Assembly: GCF_034424315.1 (NCBI RefSeq)
Contig: NZ_CP139972.1
Span: 6,952,501-7,016,500 of the forward strand
Length of the DNA: 64,000 bases
Origin: Chitinophaga sancti
GTDB lineage: Bacteria > Bacteroidota > Bacteroidia > Chitinophagales > Chitinophagaceae
Reading direction: 5' to 3'
This document shows, in pieces, positions 1 through 9,150 of the stretch; position 1 is the first letter of the stretch; each line of letters starts with the position of its first letter. The notes beneath the pieces are model-generated. The model ran no database searches and was not told the DNA's origin. It saw only the letters and a program-made list of their open reading frames with translations. Both the position numbers and the translations under genes were made by a program.

Positions 1-865
1 GAGCCGTTATGGTAGTTTAAAACAAATACAGCAGTTTGGCCCTAGCGGTGAGACTATTATCGACTACTCTATCTACGACGCGATCAGAGCAGGTTTCGGT
101 AAGATTGTGTTTATTATCCGCAAGGATTTTGAAGCGGAATTCAGGGAGATTTTTGAACCGAAACTGAAAGGACGCGTAGAAACTGATTATGTATATCAGG
201 AGATGGACGCTTTCCTGGGTGGGTATCCTGTACCAGCGGATCGTACTAAGCCGTGGGGTACTGCACATGCAGTGTTGTGTGCTAAAAATGCAATCAGCGA
301 ACCATTTGCAGTGATCAACGCGGATGACTTTTATGGCAAAGATTCGTTCGCGAAAATGGCGAAGTTCCTGGAAAATTCCTGCAAACCCGATGTATACAGT
401 GTAGTGGGTTATCAGCTGAGCAAGACCATTTCTGAGCATGGTTCCGTATCCCGTGGGGTATGCGCTGCCGATGGTAATGGTAACCTGGCTGAGATCAACG
501 AGCGTACCAAGGTATATAAAGATGGTGACAGGATCGTGTATGAGAATGCTGATGGCAGCAAGCACGAACTGGCGCCTGAAACACCGGTATCCATGAACTT
601 CTGGGGTTTCCACCAGAATGTATTCGATATGAGCCAGGAACTGTTTAAGGAATTCCTGGAGAAAGACGGGGATAAGCCTAAGTCTGAGTTCTTCATTCCA
701 ATTGTGGTGGACAACTTTATCCGGAAGAAACTGGGTGTCGTAAATGTACTGCCTACCGCTGCACAGTGGTTCGGTGTTACTTACAAGGAAGATGCTCCAG
801 GCGTTCAGGCAAGTTTGTCAGCACTCGTGGAGTCAGGAGAATATCCTACCAGCTTATGGAAATAA
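1..865 (+). CDS. Sugar nucleotidyltransferase family protein (5' end missing)
   Basis: The reading frame is open from base 2, so the start lies left of the window; a GTG at 107 is internal. The 287 visible residues begin with SRYGSLKQ, which in NTP_transferase proteins directly follows the N-terminal LAAGxG nucleotide-binding loop, so only about 15-20 residues are missing. Further support is GETIIDYSIYDA, the PWGTAHAVLCAKN segment and INADDFYGKDSF, whose DD matches the metal-binding aspartates of this fold. Such enzymes join a sugar phosphate to a nucleotide to give an NDP-sugar and PPi in the cytoplasm. The sugar cannot be named from sequence. No partner gene is visible; the next gene follows after about 420 bases and a separate promoter. 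Confidence 0.85.
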   Translation, partial: SRYGSLKQIQQFGPSGETIIDYSIYDAIRAGFGKIVFIIRKDFEAEFREIFEPKLKGRVETDYVYQEMDAFLGGYPVPADRTKPWGTAHAVLCAKNAISEPFAVINADDFYGKDSFAKMAKFLENSCKPDVYSVVGYQLSKTISEHGSVSRGVCAADGNGNLAEINERTKVYKDGDRIVYENADGSKHELAPETPVSMNFWGFHQNVFDMSQELFKEFLEKDGDKPKSEFFIPIVVDNFIRKKLGVVNVLPTAAQWFGVTYKEDAPGVQASLSALVESGEYPTSLWK

Positions 866-1008
866 ACAACCAGGGGTGTGTATTAACGTAAGTCGTTATA
901 CAATAATTCTGCTGGTTTTATAAAAAAAGTATAAAGAAAAGGGCTTAAATTTCAATATTTTCAAAAAGGGAAGATTTGTTTGCGAAATCACTAAATTTTT
1001 TGATTGTA

Positions 1009-1039
1009 TTGTTTTTTATTTCAATCACCGATATTTTTG
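1009..1039 (+). promoter_or_regulatory. Bacteroidota-type promoter of the ilv leader
   Basis: TTG at 1009-1011, 20 bases, then TATTTTTG at 1032-1039, matching the -33 and -7 (TAnnTTTG) elements of the primary sigma factor of Bacteroidota. Transcription would start near 1045, about 20 bases before the leader peptide start codon. Confidence 0.65.
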
Positions 1040-1067
1040 TACAGTTAAACAACAAAGCAATCCTCCC

Positions 1068-1181
1068 ATGTGGGTAAATAAAGACAATAACAAGATCAAT
1101 CACATCGTAGCTCAGCTCAACTGGGCTATTACGCTCATCGTGATCGTCGTTGTCATTATTAGCCACCAATATGGAGGATAG
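1068..1181 (+). CDS. Ile/Val-rich leader peptide of the ilv operon (37 aa)
   Basis: A short open frame, ATG at 1068 and TAG at 1179-1181, coding 37 residues. Residues 21-31 read ITLIVIVVVII, that is ten Ile/Leu/Val in eleven codons. It ends in QYGG and stop, followed 31 bases later by a terminator hairpin. Position and composition match the leader of the enterobacterial ilvGMEDA attenuator, and the next gene is ilvE. The peptide itself probably has no function; its translation speed senses charged Ile, Val and Leu tRNAs. A small membrane protein would be the alternative, but the terminator directly behind it and the pairing at its stop codon favour a leader. Confidence 0.75.
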   Translation: MWVNKDNNKINHIVAQLNWAITLIVIVVVIISHQYGG

Positions 1182-1243
1182 GTAATTGTGTACAACCAAA
1201 TCAAAATATACAGCCTTCCTCCACCCGAGGGAGGCTTTTTTTT
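1172..1243 (+). promoter_or_regulatory. ilv transcription attenuator (antiterminator and terminator)
   Basis: Terminator: GCCTTCCTC (1213-1221) pairs with GAGGGAGGC (1227-1235), one G-U pair, 5-base loop, then eight T. Antiterminator: TGGAGGA (1172-1178), which overlaps the last leader codons and stop, is complementary to TCCTCCA (1217-1223) in the 5' arm and loop of the terminator. A ribosome stalled on the Ile/Val codons leaves 1172-1178 free to block the terminator; a ribosome reaching the stop codon covers it and the terminator forms. This mechanism is inferred from the pairing. Confidence 0.7.
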
Positions 1244-1281
1244 GCGCCTGTTATTCACTAGATTTCTAATATCTGAATTAT

Positions 1282-2187
1282 ATGTATAGCTATTACAACG
1301 AGAACACCATCATTTACGTTGACGGGGAGTATGTTAAAGCCAGTGAGGCCAAAATCGACCTGTATGGTCAGTCATTACATTATGGATACGCCGTATTCGA
1401 AGGTATCAGAGCTTATAAAACTGCTGCAGGAGAAGTAAAGATCTTCAAGGCAGAGGAGCACTTCGATCGTTTCCGTCGCTCGTGTGAGTTAATTCACATG
1501 CCTTACAACTATTCCAACGAGGAGTTGATCGCCGCTTGTTACAAGGTGCTGGAGCTGAACAACATGGAGGAAGCTTACATTCGTCCGCTCGCTTATTGCC
1601 CGCCAAACATGACCCTGAAAGCTGCATCCGAAATGAACGTGATGATCTGCGCATGGGAATGGGGTGCTTACCTGGGTGAAAAGCTGCTGAAGGTGATGAC
1701 CTCTTCTTATCAGCGTCCAAATCCGAAGGCATTTAAGATCGAATCCAAATCAGCTGGTTTGTACATCAACTCCATCCTGGCTTCTCAGGAAGCTAAGTCA
1801 CTGGGCTATGACGAGGCGCTGCTGCTGGATCTGGAAGGCTATGTAGCTGAAGGTCCGGGCGCTAATATCTTCTTCGAAAAAGATGGTAAGATCGTAACCC
1901 CACCTCCGGGTGCTATTCTGCCTGGTATTACCCGTGCTACAGTGATTGAACTGTGCCAGGAGCTGAATATTCCATTAGAACAAAGACTGTTCACTACTGA
2001 GGAGCTGAAAACTGCTGATTGCGCATTCTTCTGCGGTACAGCTGCTGAGGTGATCGGTATTGAGTCTCTGGATGGCCAGACCTTTGCTAAACCATGGGCT
2101 ACATCTCTGGGTAAATTGCTGCAACAGGCTTATAAGGCAAGAGTACTGGAGAAGGAATTTGATCGTTCTTCAGTGAAGGTAGCGTAA
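1282..2187 (+). CDS. ilvE: Branched-chain amino acid aminotransferase
   Basis: Class IV PLP aminotransferase that moves the amino group between glutamate and the keto acids of Val, Leu and Ile, the last step of their synthesis. At 301 aa it has the usual length. Motifs seen: LHYGYAVFEGIRAY (about residues 32-45), the PLP lysine K156 in ESKSAGLYIN, and E190 in AEGPGANIFF followed by PPPGAILPGITR, all typical of IlvE rather than D-amino acid transaminase or PabC. It is the first structural gene after the leader peptide and attenuator. A 449-base gap separates it from ilvD, so it may be transcribed partly on its own. Confidence 0.95.
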   Translation: MYSYYNENTIIYVDGEYVKASEAKIDLYGQSLHYGYAVFEGIRAYKTAAGEVKIFKAEEHFDRFRRSCELIHMPYNYSNEELIAACYKVLELNNMEEAYIRPLAYCPPNMTLKAASEMNVMICAWEWGAYLGEKLLKVMTSSYQRPNPKAFKIESKSAGLYINSILASQEAKSLGYDEALLLDLEGYVAEGPGANIFFEKDGKIVTPPPGAILPGITRATVIELCQELNIPLEQRLFTTEELKTADCAFFCGTAAEVIGIESLDGQTFAKPWATSLGKLLQQAYKARVLEKEFDRSSVKVA

Positions 2188-2636
2188 GGGATAAAGGTGT
2201 TCAGAAATATATAACTGTATCATTTTCAGGATCTTTCTGGAGATAAGGTTGTATTTGTATATAATTTAGAAATAAGAACGTACCGGGATTGCACTATTGC
2301 CTGGTATACCAATGGACACTGCTTCGCTTTGATATTCAATAGGTGAGTGGTCCGACGGCGGCCAGCCGTCAGACCACTCCCATTTTAAAGGGATACCGCA
2401 CTCGTATTAAAAGAATTTTTTAATCTTGGATTTTGGATTTTTGAGTTCACGTTATTCAATACCATAGCGGGTTTGAAACGAAATAGGACCTTCTTGAAAT
2501 CCGGCTGGACCCCAAAATGTCGGTTTGGAACTTGGCGTTTATAGCCGCTTCTTTGTAACCTGCTTAATATGATATTCAACATTTGGGAACCGGTGGAATG
2601 AACAGCTCCGGAACCCAGGCAAACTTTTACTGAAAG
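2188..2636 (+). other. Intergenic region between ilvE and ilvD
   Basis: 449 bases without a convincing gene. It holds a strong hairpin at 2345-2379 and otherwise AT-rich sequence. A 65-residue open frame on the minus strand (2385-2582) shows no family likeness. I see no second leader peptide or riboswitch ahead of ilvD. Confidence 0.5.
2345..2379. repeat. Intergenic hairpin downstream of ilvE
   Basis: GAGTGGTCCGACGGC (2345-2359) pairs with GCCGTCAGACCACTC (2365-2379) with a single C/A mismatch and a 5-base loop. Only a weak CCCATTTT follows, so it may be a poor terminator or an mRNA-stabilising hairpin between ilvE and ilvD. Confidence 0.6.
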
Positions 2637-4316
2637 ATGGAATTGAACAAGTACAGCAAAACGCTCACTCAGGACCCTACACAGCCTGCCACCCAGGCAC
2701 AGTTGTATGGTATTGGCTTAACAGATGAGGACCTGAAGAAAGCGCAGGTGGGCATTGCCAGCATGGGATATGATGGCAACACCTGTAATATGCACCTGAA
2801 TGAACTGGCACAAGAGGTCAAGAAAGGGGTCTGGGCGAATGATCTGGTCGGATTAACCTTCCATACCATAGGCGTCAGCGATGGTATGACCAATGGTACT
2901 CCAGGTATGCGCTATTCGCTTGTCAGCCGTGACGTGATTGCTGATTCCATCGAAACTGTTGTGGGTGGCCAATATTATGATGGCCTCATCACTGTACCTG
3001 GCTGTGATAAAAATATGCCAGGCTCCCTGATGGCAATGGGTCGCTTAAACCGCCCTGCTATCATGGTTTATGGTGGTTCTACCTCTCCTGGTCATTATAA
3101 AGGAAAGGACCTGAACATCATCTCCGCTTTTGAGGCACTTGGCCAGAAAATGGCGGGTAACCTGGACGATGTGGATTATAAAGGTATCATTATGAATTCC
3201 TGCCCTGGCGCTGGTGCCTGCGGTGGTATGTATACCGCTAATACGATGAGCTCCGCTATCGAAGCCATGGGTATGAGCCTTCCATATAGTTCTTCTACTC
3301 CTGCCCAGAGCGAAGCAAAAAGAGAAGAATGTAGAACAGCAGGTAAATATATCCGCCTGTTGCTCGAAAAAGATATTAAGCCAAGAGACATTATGACCCT
3401 CCAGGCTTTTGAAAATGCTGCTGTCGTAATTATGGCCATGGGTGGTAGCACCAATGCTGTGCTGCACATGATCGCCATTGCAAAATCAGTAGGCGTGAAG
3501 TTTACCATTGATGATTTTCAGCGTATCAGCGACAGCACGCCGCTGATTGCCGACCTGAAACCAAGTGGTAAATACCTGATGGAAGACCTGCACAAGATTG
3601 GGGGTGTTCCATTGGTAATGAAATACCTGCTGAAAGCGGGCTTGCTCCATGGTGATTGTATGACCGTGACCGGCAAAACGATTGCAGAAAACCTGGAAAG
3701 TGTGCCGGATCTGGATTTCGAAAGCCAGGACATCATCGTTCCGGTAGAGAAGCCACTGAAAGCATCAGGTCACATCCAGATCCTGTATGGTAACCTGGCC
3801 GAACTGGGTTCTGTGGCAAAGATCACTGGTAAGGAAGGTGAATTCTTCCGTGGTCCTGCAAGGACCTTTGACGGAGAATATGAACTGATTGCTGGCATCA
3901 CCAGTGGCCGTGTAAAGAGCGGTGATGTAGTGGTGATCCGCAACGTAGGTCCGAAAGGTGCACCGGGTATGCCTGAGATGCTGAAACCAACCTCCGCCAT
4001 CATGGGTGTGGGTCTGGGTAAGAGCGTGGCACTGATCACTGATGGCCGTTTCTCTGGTGGTACCCACGGTTTCGTGGTAGGTCACATCACCCCTGAAGCG
4101 GTAGAAGGTGGTTTGATCGGCCTGGTTGAAGACAATGATATTATAGAAATTGACGCAAAACATAACACCATTAAGCTGGAAGTAAGCGAGGAAGAAATCG
4201 CTGCACGCCGCGCCAAATGGGTAAAACCTGCCCTGAAGGTAAATAGTGGAGTATTATATAAATACGCAAAACTCGTTTCAAATGCAACAGAAGGATGTGT
4301 TACCGATGAAGCCTGA
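2637..4316 (+). CDS. ilvD: Dihydroxy-acid dehydratase
   Basis: Fe-S dehydratase that turns 2,3-dihydroxy acids into the keto acids preceding Val, Leu and Ile. The 559 aa are full length. Cluster cysteines are visible at C50 (GNTCNMH), C123 (PGCDKNMPG) and C195 ([12 protein letters not shown]), and K125 in the second motif is the usual carbamylated metal-binding lysine. It overlaps the start of ilvB by 11-71 bases depending on the ilvB start chosen, which points to coupled translation of ilvD and ilvB. Confidence 0.97.
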   Translation: MELNKYSKTLTQDPTQPATQAQLYGIGLTDEDLKKAQVGIASMGYDGNTCNMHLNELAQEVKKGVWANDLVGLTFHTIGVSDGMTNGTPGMRYSLVSRDVIADSIETVVGGQYYDGLITVPGCDKNMPGSLMAMGRLNRPAIMVYGGSTSPGHYKGKDLNIISAFEALGQKMAGNLDDVDYKGIIMNSCPGAGACGGMYTANTMSSAIEAMGMSLPYSSSTPAQSEAKREECRTAGKYIRLLLEKDIKPRDIMTLQAFENAAVVIMAMGGSTNAVLHMIAIAKSVGVKFTIDDFQRISDSTPLIADLKPSGKYLMEDLHKIGGVPLVMKYLLKAGLLHGDCMTVTGKTIAENLESVPDLDFESQDIIVPVEKPLKASGHIQILYGNLAELGSVAKITGKEGEFFRGPARTFDGEYELIAGITSGRVKSGDVVVIRNVGPKGAPGMPEMLKPTSAIMGVGLGKSVALITDGRFSGGTHGFVVGHITPEAVEGGLIGLVEDNDIIEIDAKHNTIKLEVSEEEIAARRAKWVKPALKVNSGVLYKYAKLVSNATEGCVTDEA

Positions 4317-6039
4317 GCCGGCTAAACAGCCAGCAGTGGCTACTGCGGAAAAACTACATATTACAGGTTCCGAAGCCGTAATCCGCTCACTGATTGCAGA
4401 AGATGTGAAAACCATTTTCGGCTATCCAGGTGGGGCCATTATGCCAATTTATGATGCCCTTTACGATTTTCAGGATGAGGTTCATCACATATTAGTACGC
4501 CACGAACAGGGCGCTACCCATGCTGCGCAGGGCTATGCCCGTACCTCCGGTAAAACAGGGGTGGTATTTGCCACTTCAGGTCCGGGTGCTACCAACCTGG
4601 TAACCGGCCTGGCAGATGCTTATATGGATTCTACTCCAATGGTATGTATCACTGGCCAGGTGGCTGCTCACCTGTTGGGTACCGATGCTTTCCAGGAAAC
4701 TGACGTGATCGGGATTACCATTCCTATTACTAAATGGAATATCCAGGTAACCCGTGCGGAAGATATTCCGGGGGCTATTGCAAAAGCATTTTACATTGCA
4801 GCCAGCGGTCGTCCGGGCCCGGTACTGGTAGATATTACCAAGAATGCACAGGTAGCTAAGTTCGATTTTGAATATAGCAAATGTGAATATATCCGCAGTT
4901 ATCACCCTGTTCCAAAGCTGAACAACGAAGCGGTGAAATATGCAGCTGCCCTGGTCAACGAAGCTAAGAGACCTTATATCCTTTGTGGACATGGGGTACT
5001 GCTGGCTGGCGCTGAAAAAGAGCTGATAGCCCTGGCAGAAAAAGCAGGTATTCCTATCGCTTCTACACTTTTAGGTCTTTCTGCTGTTCCGGTAGATCAT
5101 CCTAATTATGTAGGCTTCCTGGGTATGCATGGCAACTATGCACCTAACATCAAGACCGATGAATGTGATGTTGTCATTGCTGTAGGTATGCGCTTTGACG
5201 ACCGTGTAACCGGTGATGTGACTAAATATGTAAAACAAGCGAAGGTTATCCACATCGAAATCGATGCTGCTGAGATCAACAAGATCATCACTGCAGAAGT
5301 AGGTATACATGCGGATGCTAAAACTGCGCTGCAGGCCCTGTTGCCACTGGTGAAAGAAGCAAAACACGACGAGTGGATTGCTGGTTTCAGAGAGGCTGAT
5401 AAGCAGGAAGAAGTGAAAGTAAACCGCGGTGAACTGTATCCAACCGAAGGCCAGTTGAAAATGGCGGAAGTAGTACGCCTCATTTCTGAGCGTACCGAAG
5501 GTAAAGCAGTACTGGTTACAGACGTAGGTCAGCACCAGATGATTGCTTCCCGTTACTATCGCTTCAAGGATCCGAATACCAATATCACCAGTGGTGGTAT
5601 GGGTACCATGGGCTTTGCACTGCCAGCAGCAATGGGTGCCAAGATGGGTACGCCGGAGAAAGAGGTGGTAGCTGTGATCGGGGATGGTTGTTTCCAGATG
5701 ACCTTACAGGAATTAGGTACGATTTACCAGTCACAGATTGGTGTGAAGATCGTGATCCTGAACAATAACTTCCTGGGTATGGTGCGTCAGTGGCAGCAAT
5801 TGTTCCATGACAAGCGTTATTCTTCTACCGAAATGACGAACCCTGACTTCGTGCAGATCGCTAAAGGGTTTTACATTCCGGGCAAGAAGGTAACTGACCG
5901 TGCGGATATTGTGGCAGCGATTGATGAAATGATCAGCCATGATGGCGCTTACCTGTTGGAGGTAATCGTAGAGAAGGAAGACAACGTATTCCCGATGATA
6001 CCAGCCGGTGCGCCAATTGCAAATATCAGGCTCGAGTAG
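4282..6039 (+). CDS. ilvB: Acetolactate synthase, large (catalytic) subunit
   Basis: ThDP enzyme that condenses two pyruvates to acetolactate, or pyruvate and 2-oxobutyrate to acetohydroxybutyrate. Seen: [15 protein letters not shown] and [17 protein letters not shown] with the catalytic Glu at the N-terminus, FDDRVTGD in the middle, and the ThDP-binding GDGCFQMT...LNNN near the C-terminus. The frame is open from an ATG at 4246; ATGs at 4282 and 4306 also fit. I chose 4282 because it limits the overlap with ilvD to 35 bases and leaves the whole conserved domain; the first 25 residues or so are not conserved. The regulatory subunit gene follows directly. Confidence 0.95.
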   Translation: MQQKDVLPMKPEPAKQPAVATAEKLHITGSEAVIRSLIAEDVKTIFGYPGGAIMPIYDALYDFQDEVHHILVRHEQGATHAAQGYARTSGKTGVVFATSGPGATNLVTGLADAYMDSTPMVCITGQVAAHLLGTDAFQETDVIGITIPITKWNIQVTRAEDIPGAIAKAFYIAASGRPGPVLVDITKNAQVAKFDFEYSKCEYIRSYHPVPKLNNEAVKYAAALVNEAKRPYILCGHGVLLAGAEKELIALAEKAGIPIASTLLGLSAVPVDHPNYVGFLGMHGNYAPNIKTDECDVVIAVGMRFDDRVTGDVTKYVKQAKVIHIEIDAAEINKIITAEVGIHADAKTALQALLPLVKEAKHDEWIAGFREADKQEEVKVNRGELYPTEGQLKMAEVVRLISERTEGKAVLVTDVGQHQMIASRYYRFKDPNTNITSGGMGTMGFALPAAMGAKMGTPEKEVVAVIGDGCFQMTLQELGTIYQSQIGVKIVILNNNFLGMVRQWQQLFHDKRYSSTEMTNPDFVQIAKGFYIPGKKVTDRADIVAAIDEMISHDGAYLLEVIVEKEDNVFPMIPAGAPIANIRLE

Positions 6040-6067
6040 TAAACCTTTTTAACAACGAAGAATTAAT

Positions 6068-6658
6068 ATGCAAAAAGAATATACAATAACGGTATATACA
6101 GAAGACAGGATCGGTATCACGAACCGTATCACTGTTATCTTTACACGCCGTCGTATCAATATCACCAGCCTCACTACCGCACCGACGGAGATTGAAGGTG
6201 TTTATAAGTTTATCATCACTGTACTGGCGGAAAGATCACTGCTGGATAAGGTAATAGGTCAGATTGAGCGCCTGGTGGAAATTCATCGTGCGTTTGTACA
6301 CGAAGAGGACGAAGTGGTGTACCAGGAACTGGCACTGTACAAGATATCGACAAAAGCATTGAAGAACGGCAGTATTGAAAAGCTGATCCGTGAAAATGCA
6401 GCAAGAATTCTGACAATTACAGACGAATACTTTGTATTGGAGAAAACTGGTCACCAGGAGGAGCTGATAGCGCTGCAGGCGGAATTGGCACCTTATGGAT
6501 TGATAGAGTATACCAAAAGCGGTCGCGTAGCGATCGTGAAATGGAGTCGTCGCTTCCACGACCATCTGAAAGATTTGTCCGAACAGGAGGCAGATGATCT
6601 GGCGGAAGTGGATTATACTCACGGGCAGCCAGGTTCCCATCAGGAAGAGAGTATCTAA
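6068..6658 (+). CDS. ilvN: Acetolactate synthase, small (regulatory) subunit
   Basis: Regulatory partner of the large subunit; it activates the enzyme and carries valine feedback inhibition. An N-terminal ACT domain is seen at about residues 4-76 (YTITVYTEDRIGITNRI and RRINITSLT), followed by the C-terminal small-subunit domain. The 196 aa exceed the roughly 160 aa of the E. coli protein; the extra length is at the acidic C-terminus. It lies 28 bases after ilvB. Many Bacteroidota have ilvC next; here a hairpin and ilvA follow instead. Confidence 0.92.
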   Translation: MQKEYTITVYTEDRIGITNRITVIFTRRRINITSLTTAPTEIEGVYKFIITVLAERSLLDKVIGQIERLVEIHRAFVHEEDEVVYQELALYKISTKALKNGSIEKLIRENAARILTITDEYFVLEKTGHQEELIALQAELAPYGLIEYTKSGRVAIVKWSRRFHDHLKDLSEQEADDLAEVDYTHGQPGSHQEESI

Positions 6659-6675
6659 TAAACTATAATCAATTC

Positions 6676-6706
6676 ATTAGGGCTGACCATACAGGTCAGC
6701 CCTAAT
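6676..6706 (+). repeat. Perfect 13-bp hairpin between ilvN and ilvA
   Basis: ATTAGGGCTGACC (6676-6688) and GGTCAGCCCTAAT (6694-6706) pair perfectly around a 5-base loop. Only a broken T-rich stretch follows, so it could be a leaky terminator lowering ilvA expression, or a hairpin that protects the upstream mRNA. Confidence 0.65.
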
Positions 6707-6721
6707 TCTTATCTCAATCAC

Positions 6722-7978
6722 ATGTCTCAGGTATTAACAAGTGTTAATCCGCTCAATATTCTCGATGCAGCGGTGAAGTTGAAACCAGTGGTGAACAGAA
6801 CACCCCTGACCTATAGTCAAACATTGTCACGCAGGTACAATGCTGATATTTACTTGAAAAGAGAAGACATGCAGATTGTACGCTCGTATAAACTACGCGG
6901 GGCTTACAACAAGATCAGTAGCCTGGATAAAGAGCTGCTGGGCAAAGGTGTAACCTGTGCGAGTGCCGGCAATCATGCCCAGGGCGTTGCATATGCATGT
7001 CGTCAGCTGGATATTAAAGGTGTAATTTTCATGCCGATTATTACCCCCAAGCAGAAGGTGAACCAGGTAAATATGTTTGGCGGAGATAATATTGAGATCA
7101 GGCTGGTGGGAGATACATTTGATGATTGTGCCACCGAGGCACAGGCTTATACAAAGGCGCATGGCATGACGTTCGTCGCTCCTTTTGACGATCCAAAGAT
7201 CATAGAAGGCCAGGGAACAGTTGCCGTAGAGGTGCTGGAAGATCTGTCTCAGGTTGATTACATCTTTGTGCCTATCGGTGGTGGTGGCTTAGCTGCCGGT
7301 ACCGGTACCTATTTTAAAACATACAGCCCACATACCAAGGTGATTGGGGTAGAACCATCGGGTGCTGCGTCTATGACTGCTGCACTGAAAAAAGGGGAAC
7401 CTGTAACACTGGATGAAATTGAGCGCTTTGTAGATGGTGCGGCTGTGAAAAGAGTAGGGGCACTGAATTTCGAGATCTGTAAGGATGTGCTGGACAAAAT
7501 GCATACCGTAGCAGAAGGTAAGGTCTGTACGACCATCCTGAAATTGTACAATGAAGATGCGATTGTAGTGGAGCCTGCGGGAGCACTGTCTATTGCAGCA
7601 CTGGATGATTTTGCGAAAGAGATCGAAGGTAAGAAAGTAGTGTGTGTGGTGAGTGGTGGTAACAATGATATTGACCGTATGCAGGAGATCAAGGAAAGGT
7701 CTTTACTGTTCGAAGGTCTCAAGCATTATTTCATCATCCGTTTTGTACAGCGCCCTGGTGCACTGAAAGAATTTGTGAACCATGTGCTGGGTCCTGATGA
7801 TGATATTACCAGGTTTGAATTTATCCAGAAGCATAATAAGGAAACAGGTCCTGCATTGATTGGTGTGGAACTGAAAAGGAAAGAGGATTATGATATCCTG
7901 GTGGCTAACTTTAAGAAGTATGGGATCCATTATACTGCACTGAATGAAGATGATAACTTGTTTGGGTATTTGGTGTAG
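6722..7978 (+). CDS. ilvA: Threonine ammonia-lyase (threonine dehydratase)
   Basis: PLP enzyme deaminating threonine to 2-oxobutyrate, the committed step to isoleucine. The PLP lysine K57 lies in VRSYKLRGAYNK; SAGNHAQGVAYAC and the glycine-rich phosphate loop PIGGGGLAAG are present. Residues from about 330 on (FIIRFVQRPGALKEF...) form one ACT-like regulatory domain, as in the 400-420 aa IlvA form rather than the 514 aa E. coli form with two such domains. Its place after ilvN and under the Ile/Val leader supports a biosynthetic, not catabolic, role. Confidence 0.93.
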   Translation: MSQVLTSVNPLNILDAAVKLKPVVNRTPLTYSQTLSRRYNADIYLKREDMQIVRSYKLRGAYNKISSLDKELLGKGVTCASAGNHAQGVAYACRQLDIKGVIFMPIITPKQKVNQVNMFGGDNIEIRLVGDTFDDCATEAQAYTKAHGMTFVAPFDDPKIIEGQGTVAVEVLEDLSQVDYIFVPIGGGGLAAGTGTYFKTYSPHTKVIGVEPSGAASMTAALKKGEPVTLDEIERFVDGAAVKRVGALNFEICKDVLDKMHTVAEGKVCTTILKLYNEDAIVVEPAGALSIAALDDFAKEIEGKKVVCVVSGGNNDIDRMQEIKERSLLFEGLKHYFIIRFVQRPGALKEFVNHVLGPDDDITRFEFIQKHNKETGPALIGVELKRKEDYDILVANFKKYGIHYTALNEDDNLFGYLV

Positions 7979-8019
7979 TCAAACTTAATTGAATGCTAAG
8001 CCGGCCGCCGGCCATTCTC

Positions 8020-8064
8020 CCGCCGCCAAATGTTGATGCTCCAGGTATCAACATTTGGCGGCGG
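8020..8064. repeat. Perfect 18-bp inverted repeat after ilvA
   Basis: Arms at 8020-8037 and 8047-8064 are perfectly complementary (CCGCCGCCAAATGTTGAT and its reverse complement) around the 9-base loop GCTCCAGGT. ATGTTTTTTG follows, so it can act as a terminator of the ilv transcript. A smaller GC-rich palindrome lies just upstream at about 8000-8014. The length and GC-rich base suggest a dispersed intergenic palindrome. Confidence 0.7.
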
Positions 8065-8114
8065 ATGTTTTTTGTAAAATGATGTAGGTGCGCTCACTGG
8101 TAACAAGAAATTAA

Positions 8115-8143
8115 CCTCCTGCATAACGCAGGAGGCTTTATTT
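8115..8143 (+). terminator. Terminator-like hairpin upstream of the oxidoreductase gene
   Basis: CCTCCTGC (8115-8122) and GCAGGAGG (8128-8135) pair around ATAAC, followed by CTTTATTTT. It is the second hairpin in the 204-base gap after ilvA and insulates the next gene from the ilv operon. Confidence 0.65.
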
Positions 8144-8182
8144 TGCCCCTTTTAATTACATTTAGATAAATAATTCCGGAAG

Positions 8183-9139
8183 ATGAGCAATCTCATGCGC
8201 GCAGCCCTTCTGCGGGAATTTGGACCCGCCAGTAACCTGACTATCGAAAAAATACCGGTACCTCTGCCGGCTACAGGTCAATTACTCATAAAAGTACGTG
8301 CTGCAGGTATTAACCCTGTTGATTATAAAACCCGTACAGGAAAAGGTCTCCCTGCCAGGGAACTGGAACTCCCTGCTATCCTGGGATGGGATATAGCCGG
8401 CGAAGTAGTAAGTCTTGGAGAAGGCGTAAGCCGTTTTAACAGGAATGAACGAGTGTTTGGCATGAGCAATTTTCCACATGCCGGGAATGCGTATGCAGAA
8501 TATGCAATTGTACGGGAGGATGAATTTGCCCTGATACCAGCTGCGGTGAGCGATGAGGTAGCTGCTGCTACACCCCTGGCAGCATTAACTGCCTGGGAGG
8601 CCTTGTTTGACCAGGGAGAACTGGGTGCAGGTCAGAAAATACTGATCCATGCAGCTGCGGGTGGCGTAGGTCATATTGCGGTGCAACTGGCTAAGTGGAA
8701 AGGGGCTTATGTAGTGGGCACTGCTTCGCAGCAGAACCACGCTTTGCTGCATGAACTGGGGGTGGACCAGGCACTGGACTATCGTACACAGGATTTTACT
8801 ACTGCTGTAAATGATATAGATGTGGTCCTGGATGGAATAGGTGGTGACAACACCCTTCGTTCTATCGATGTGTTGAAACCCGGCGGGGTGGTAATATGTC
8901 TGCCTTCTATGTATAAAGATGATCCGGCAATCCTGGCAAAAGCCGCTGCTAAGAATGTGCGGGTGAAATGGATGGTGGTAAGTCCATCAGGAGAAAGAAT
9001 GGGGCAGGTGGCCGCGCTGCTGGCATCAGGTGATCTGAAAATAAAGGTGGATCAGACATTCCCGCTGGAAGATGTGGCGAAAGCACATGAGGCGGTAGAA
9101 ACGGGTCACGTAAGTGGCAAGGTAGTGCTGGTGATCTAA
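8183..9139 (+). CDS. NADP-dependent oxidoreductase (zinc-free MDR, quinone reductase type)
   Basis: Medium-chain dehydrogenase/reductase of 318 aa. The N-terminal GroES-like domain shows VRAAGINPVDYKTRTGKG and GWDIAGEVVSLGEGV, without the zinc-binding cysteines of alcohol dehydrogenases. The Rossmann domain has the AxxGxxG signature in HAAAGGVGHIAVQLAKW (about residues 154-170). These features fit NADPH:quinone oxidoreductase-like proteins; the substrate is unknown. It starts after two hairpins and is 11 bases upstream of an FAD enzyme gene, so the two are probably co-transcribed. Confidence 0.85.
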   Translation: MSNLMRAALLREFGPASNLTIEKIPVPLPATGQLLIKVRAAGINPVDYKTRTGKGLPARELELPAILGWDIAGEVVSLGEGVSRFNRNERVFGMSNFPHAGNAYAEYAIVREDEFALIPAAVSDEVAAATPLAALTAWEALFDQGELGAGQKILIHAAAGGVGHIAVQLAKWKGAYVVGTASQQNHALLHELGVDQALDYRTQDFTTAVNDIDVVLDGIGGDNTLRSIDVLKPGGVVICLPSMYKDDPAILAKAAAKNVRVKWMVVSPSGERMGQVAALLASGDLKIKVDQTFPLEDVAKAHEAVETGHVSGKVVLVI

Positions 9140-9150
9140 CAAATAATTAT

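Noticed and set aside
945..1199. 84-codon minus-strand frame upstream of ilvE
   Set aside because: It covers the complement of the ilv leader and promoter and has no family likeness; the plus-strand leader explains the region better.
2385..2582. 65-codon minus-strand frame between ilvE and ilvD, considered as a gene remnant
   Set aside because: No similarity to any family that I can recognise, and no start context or partner gene.
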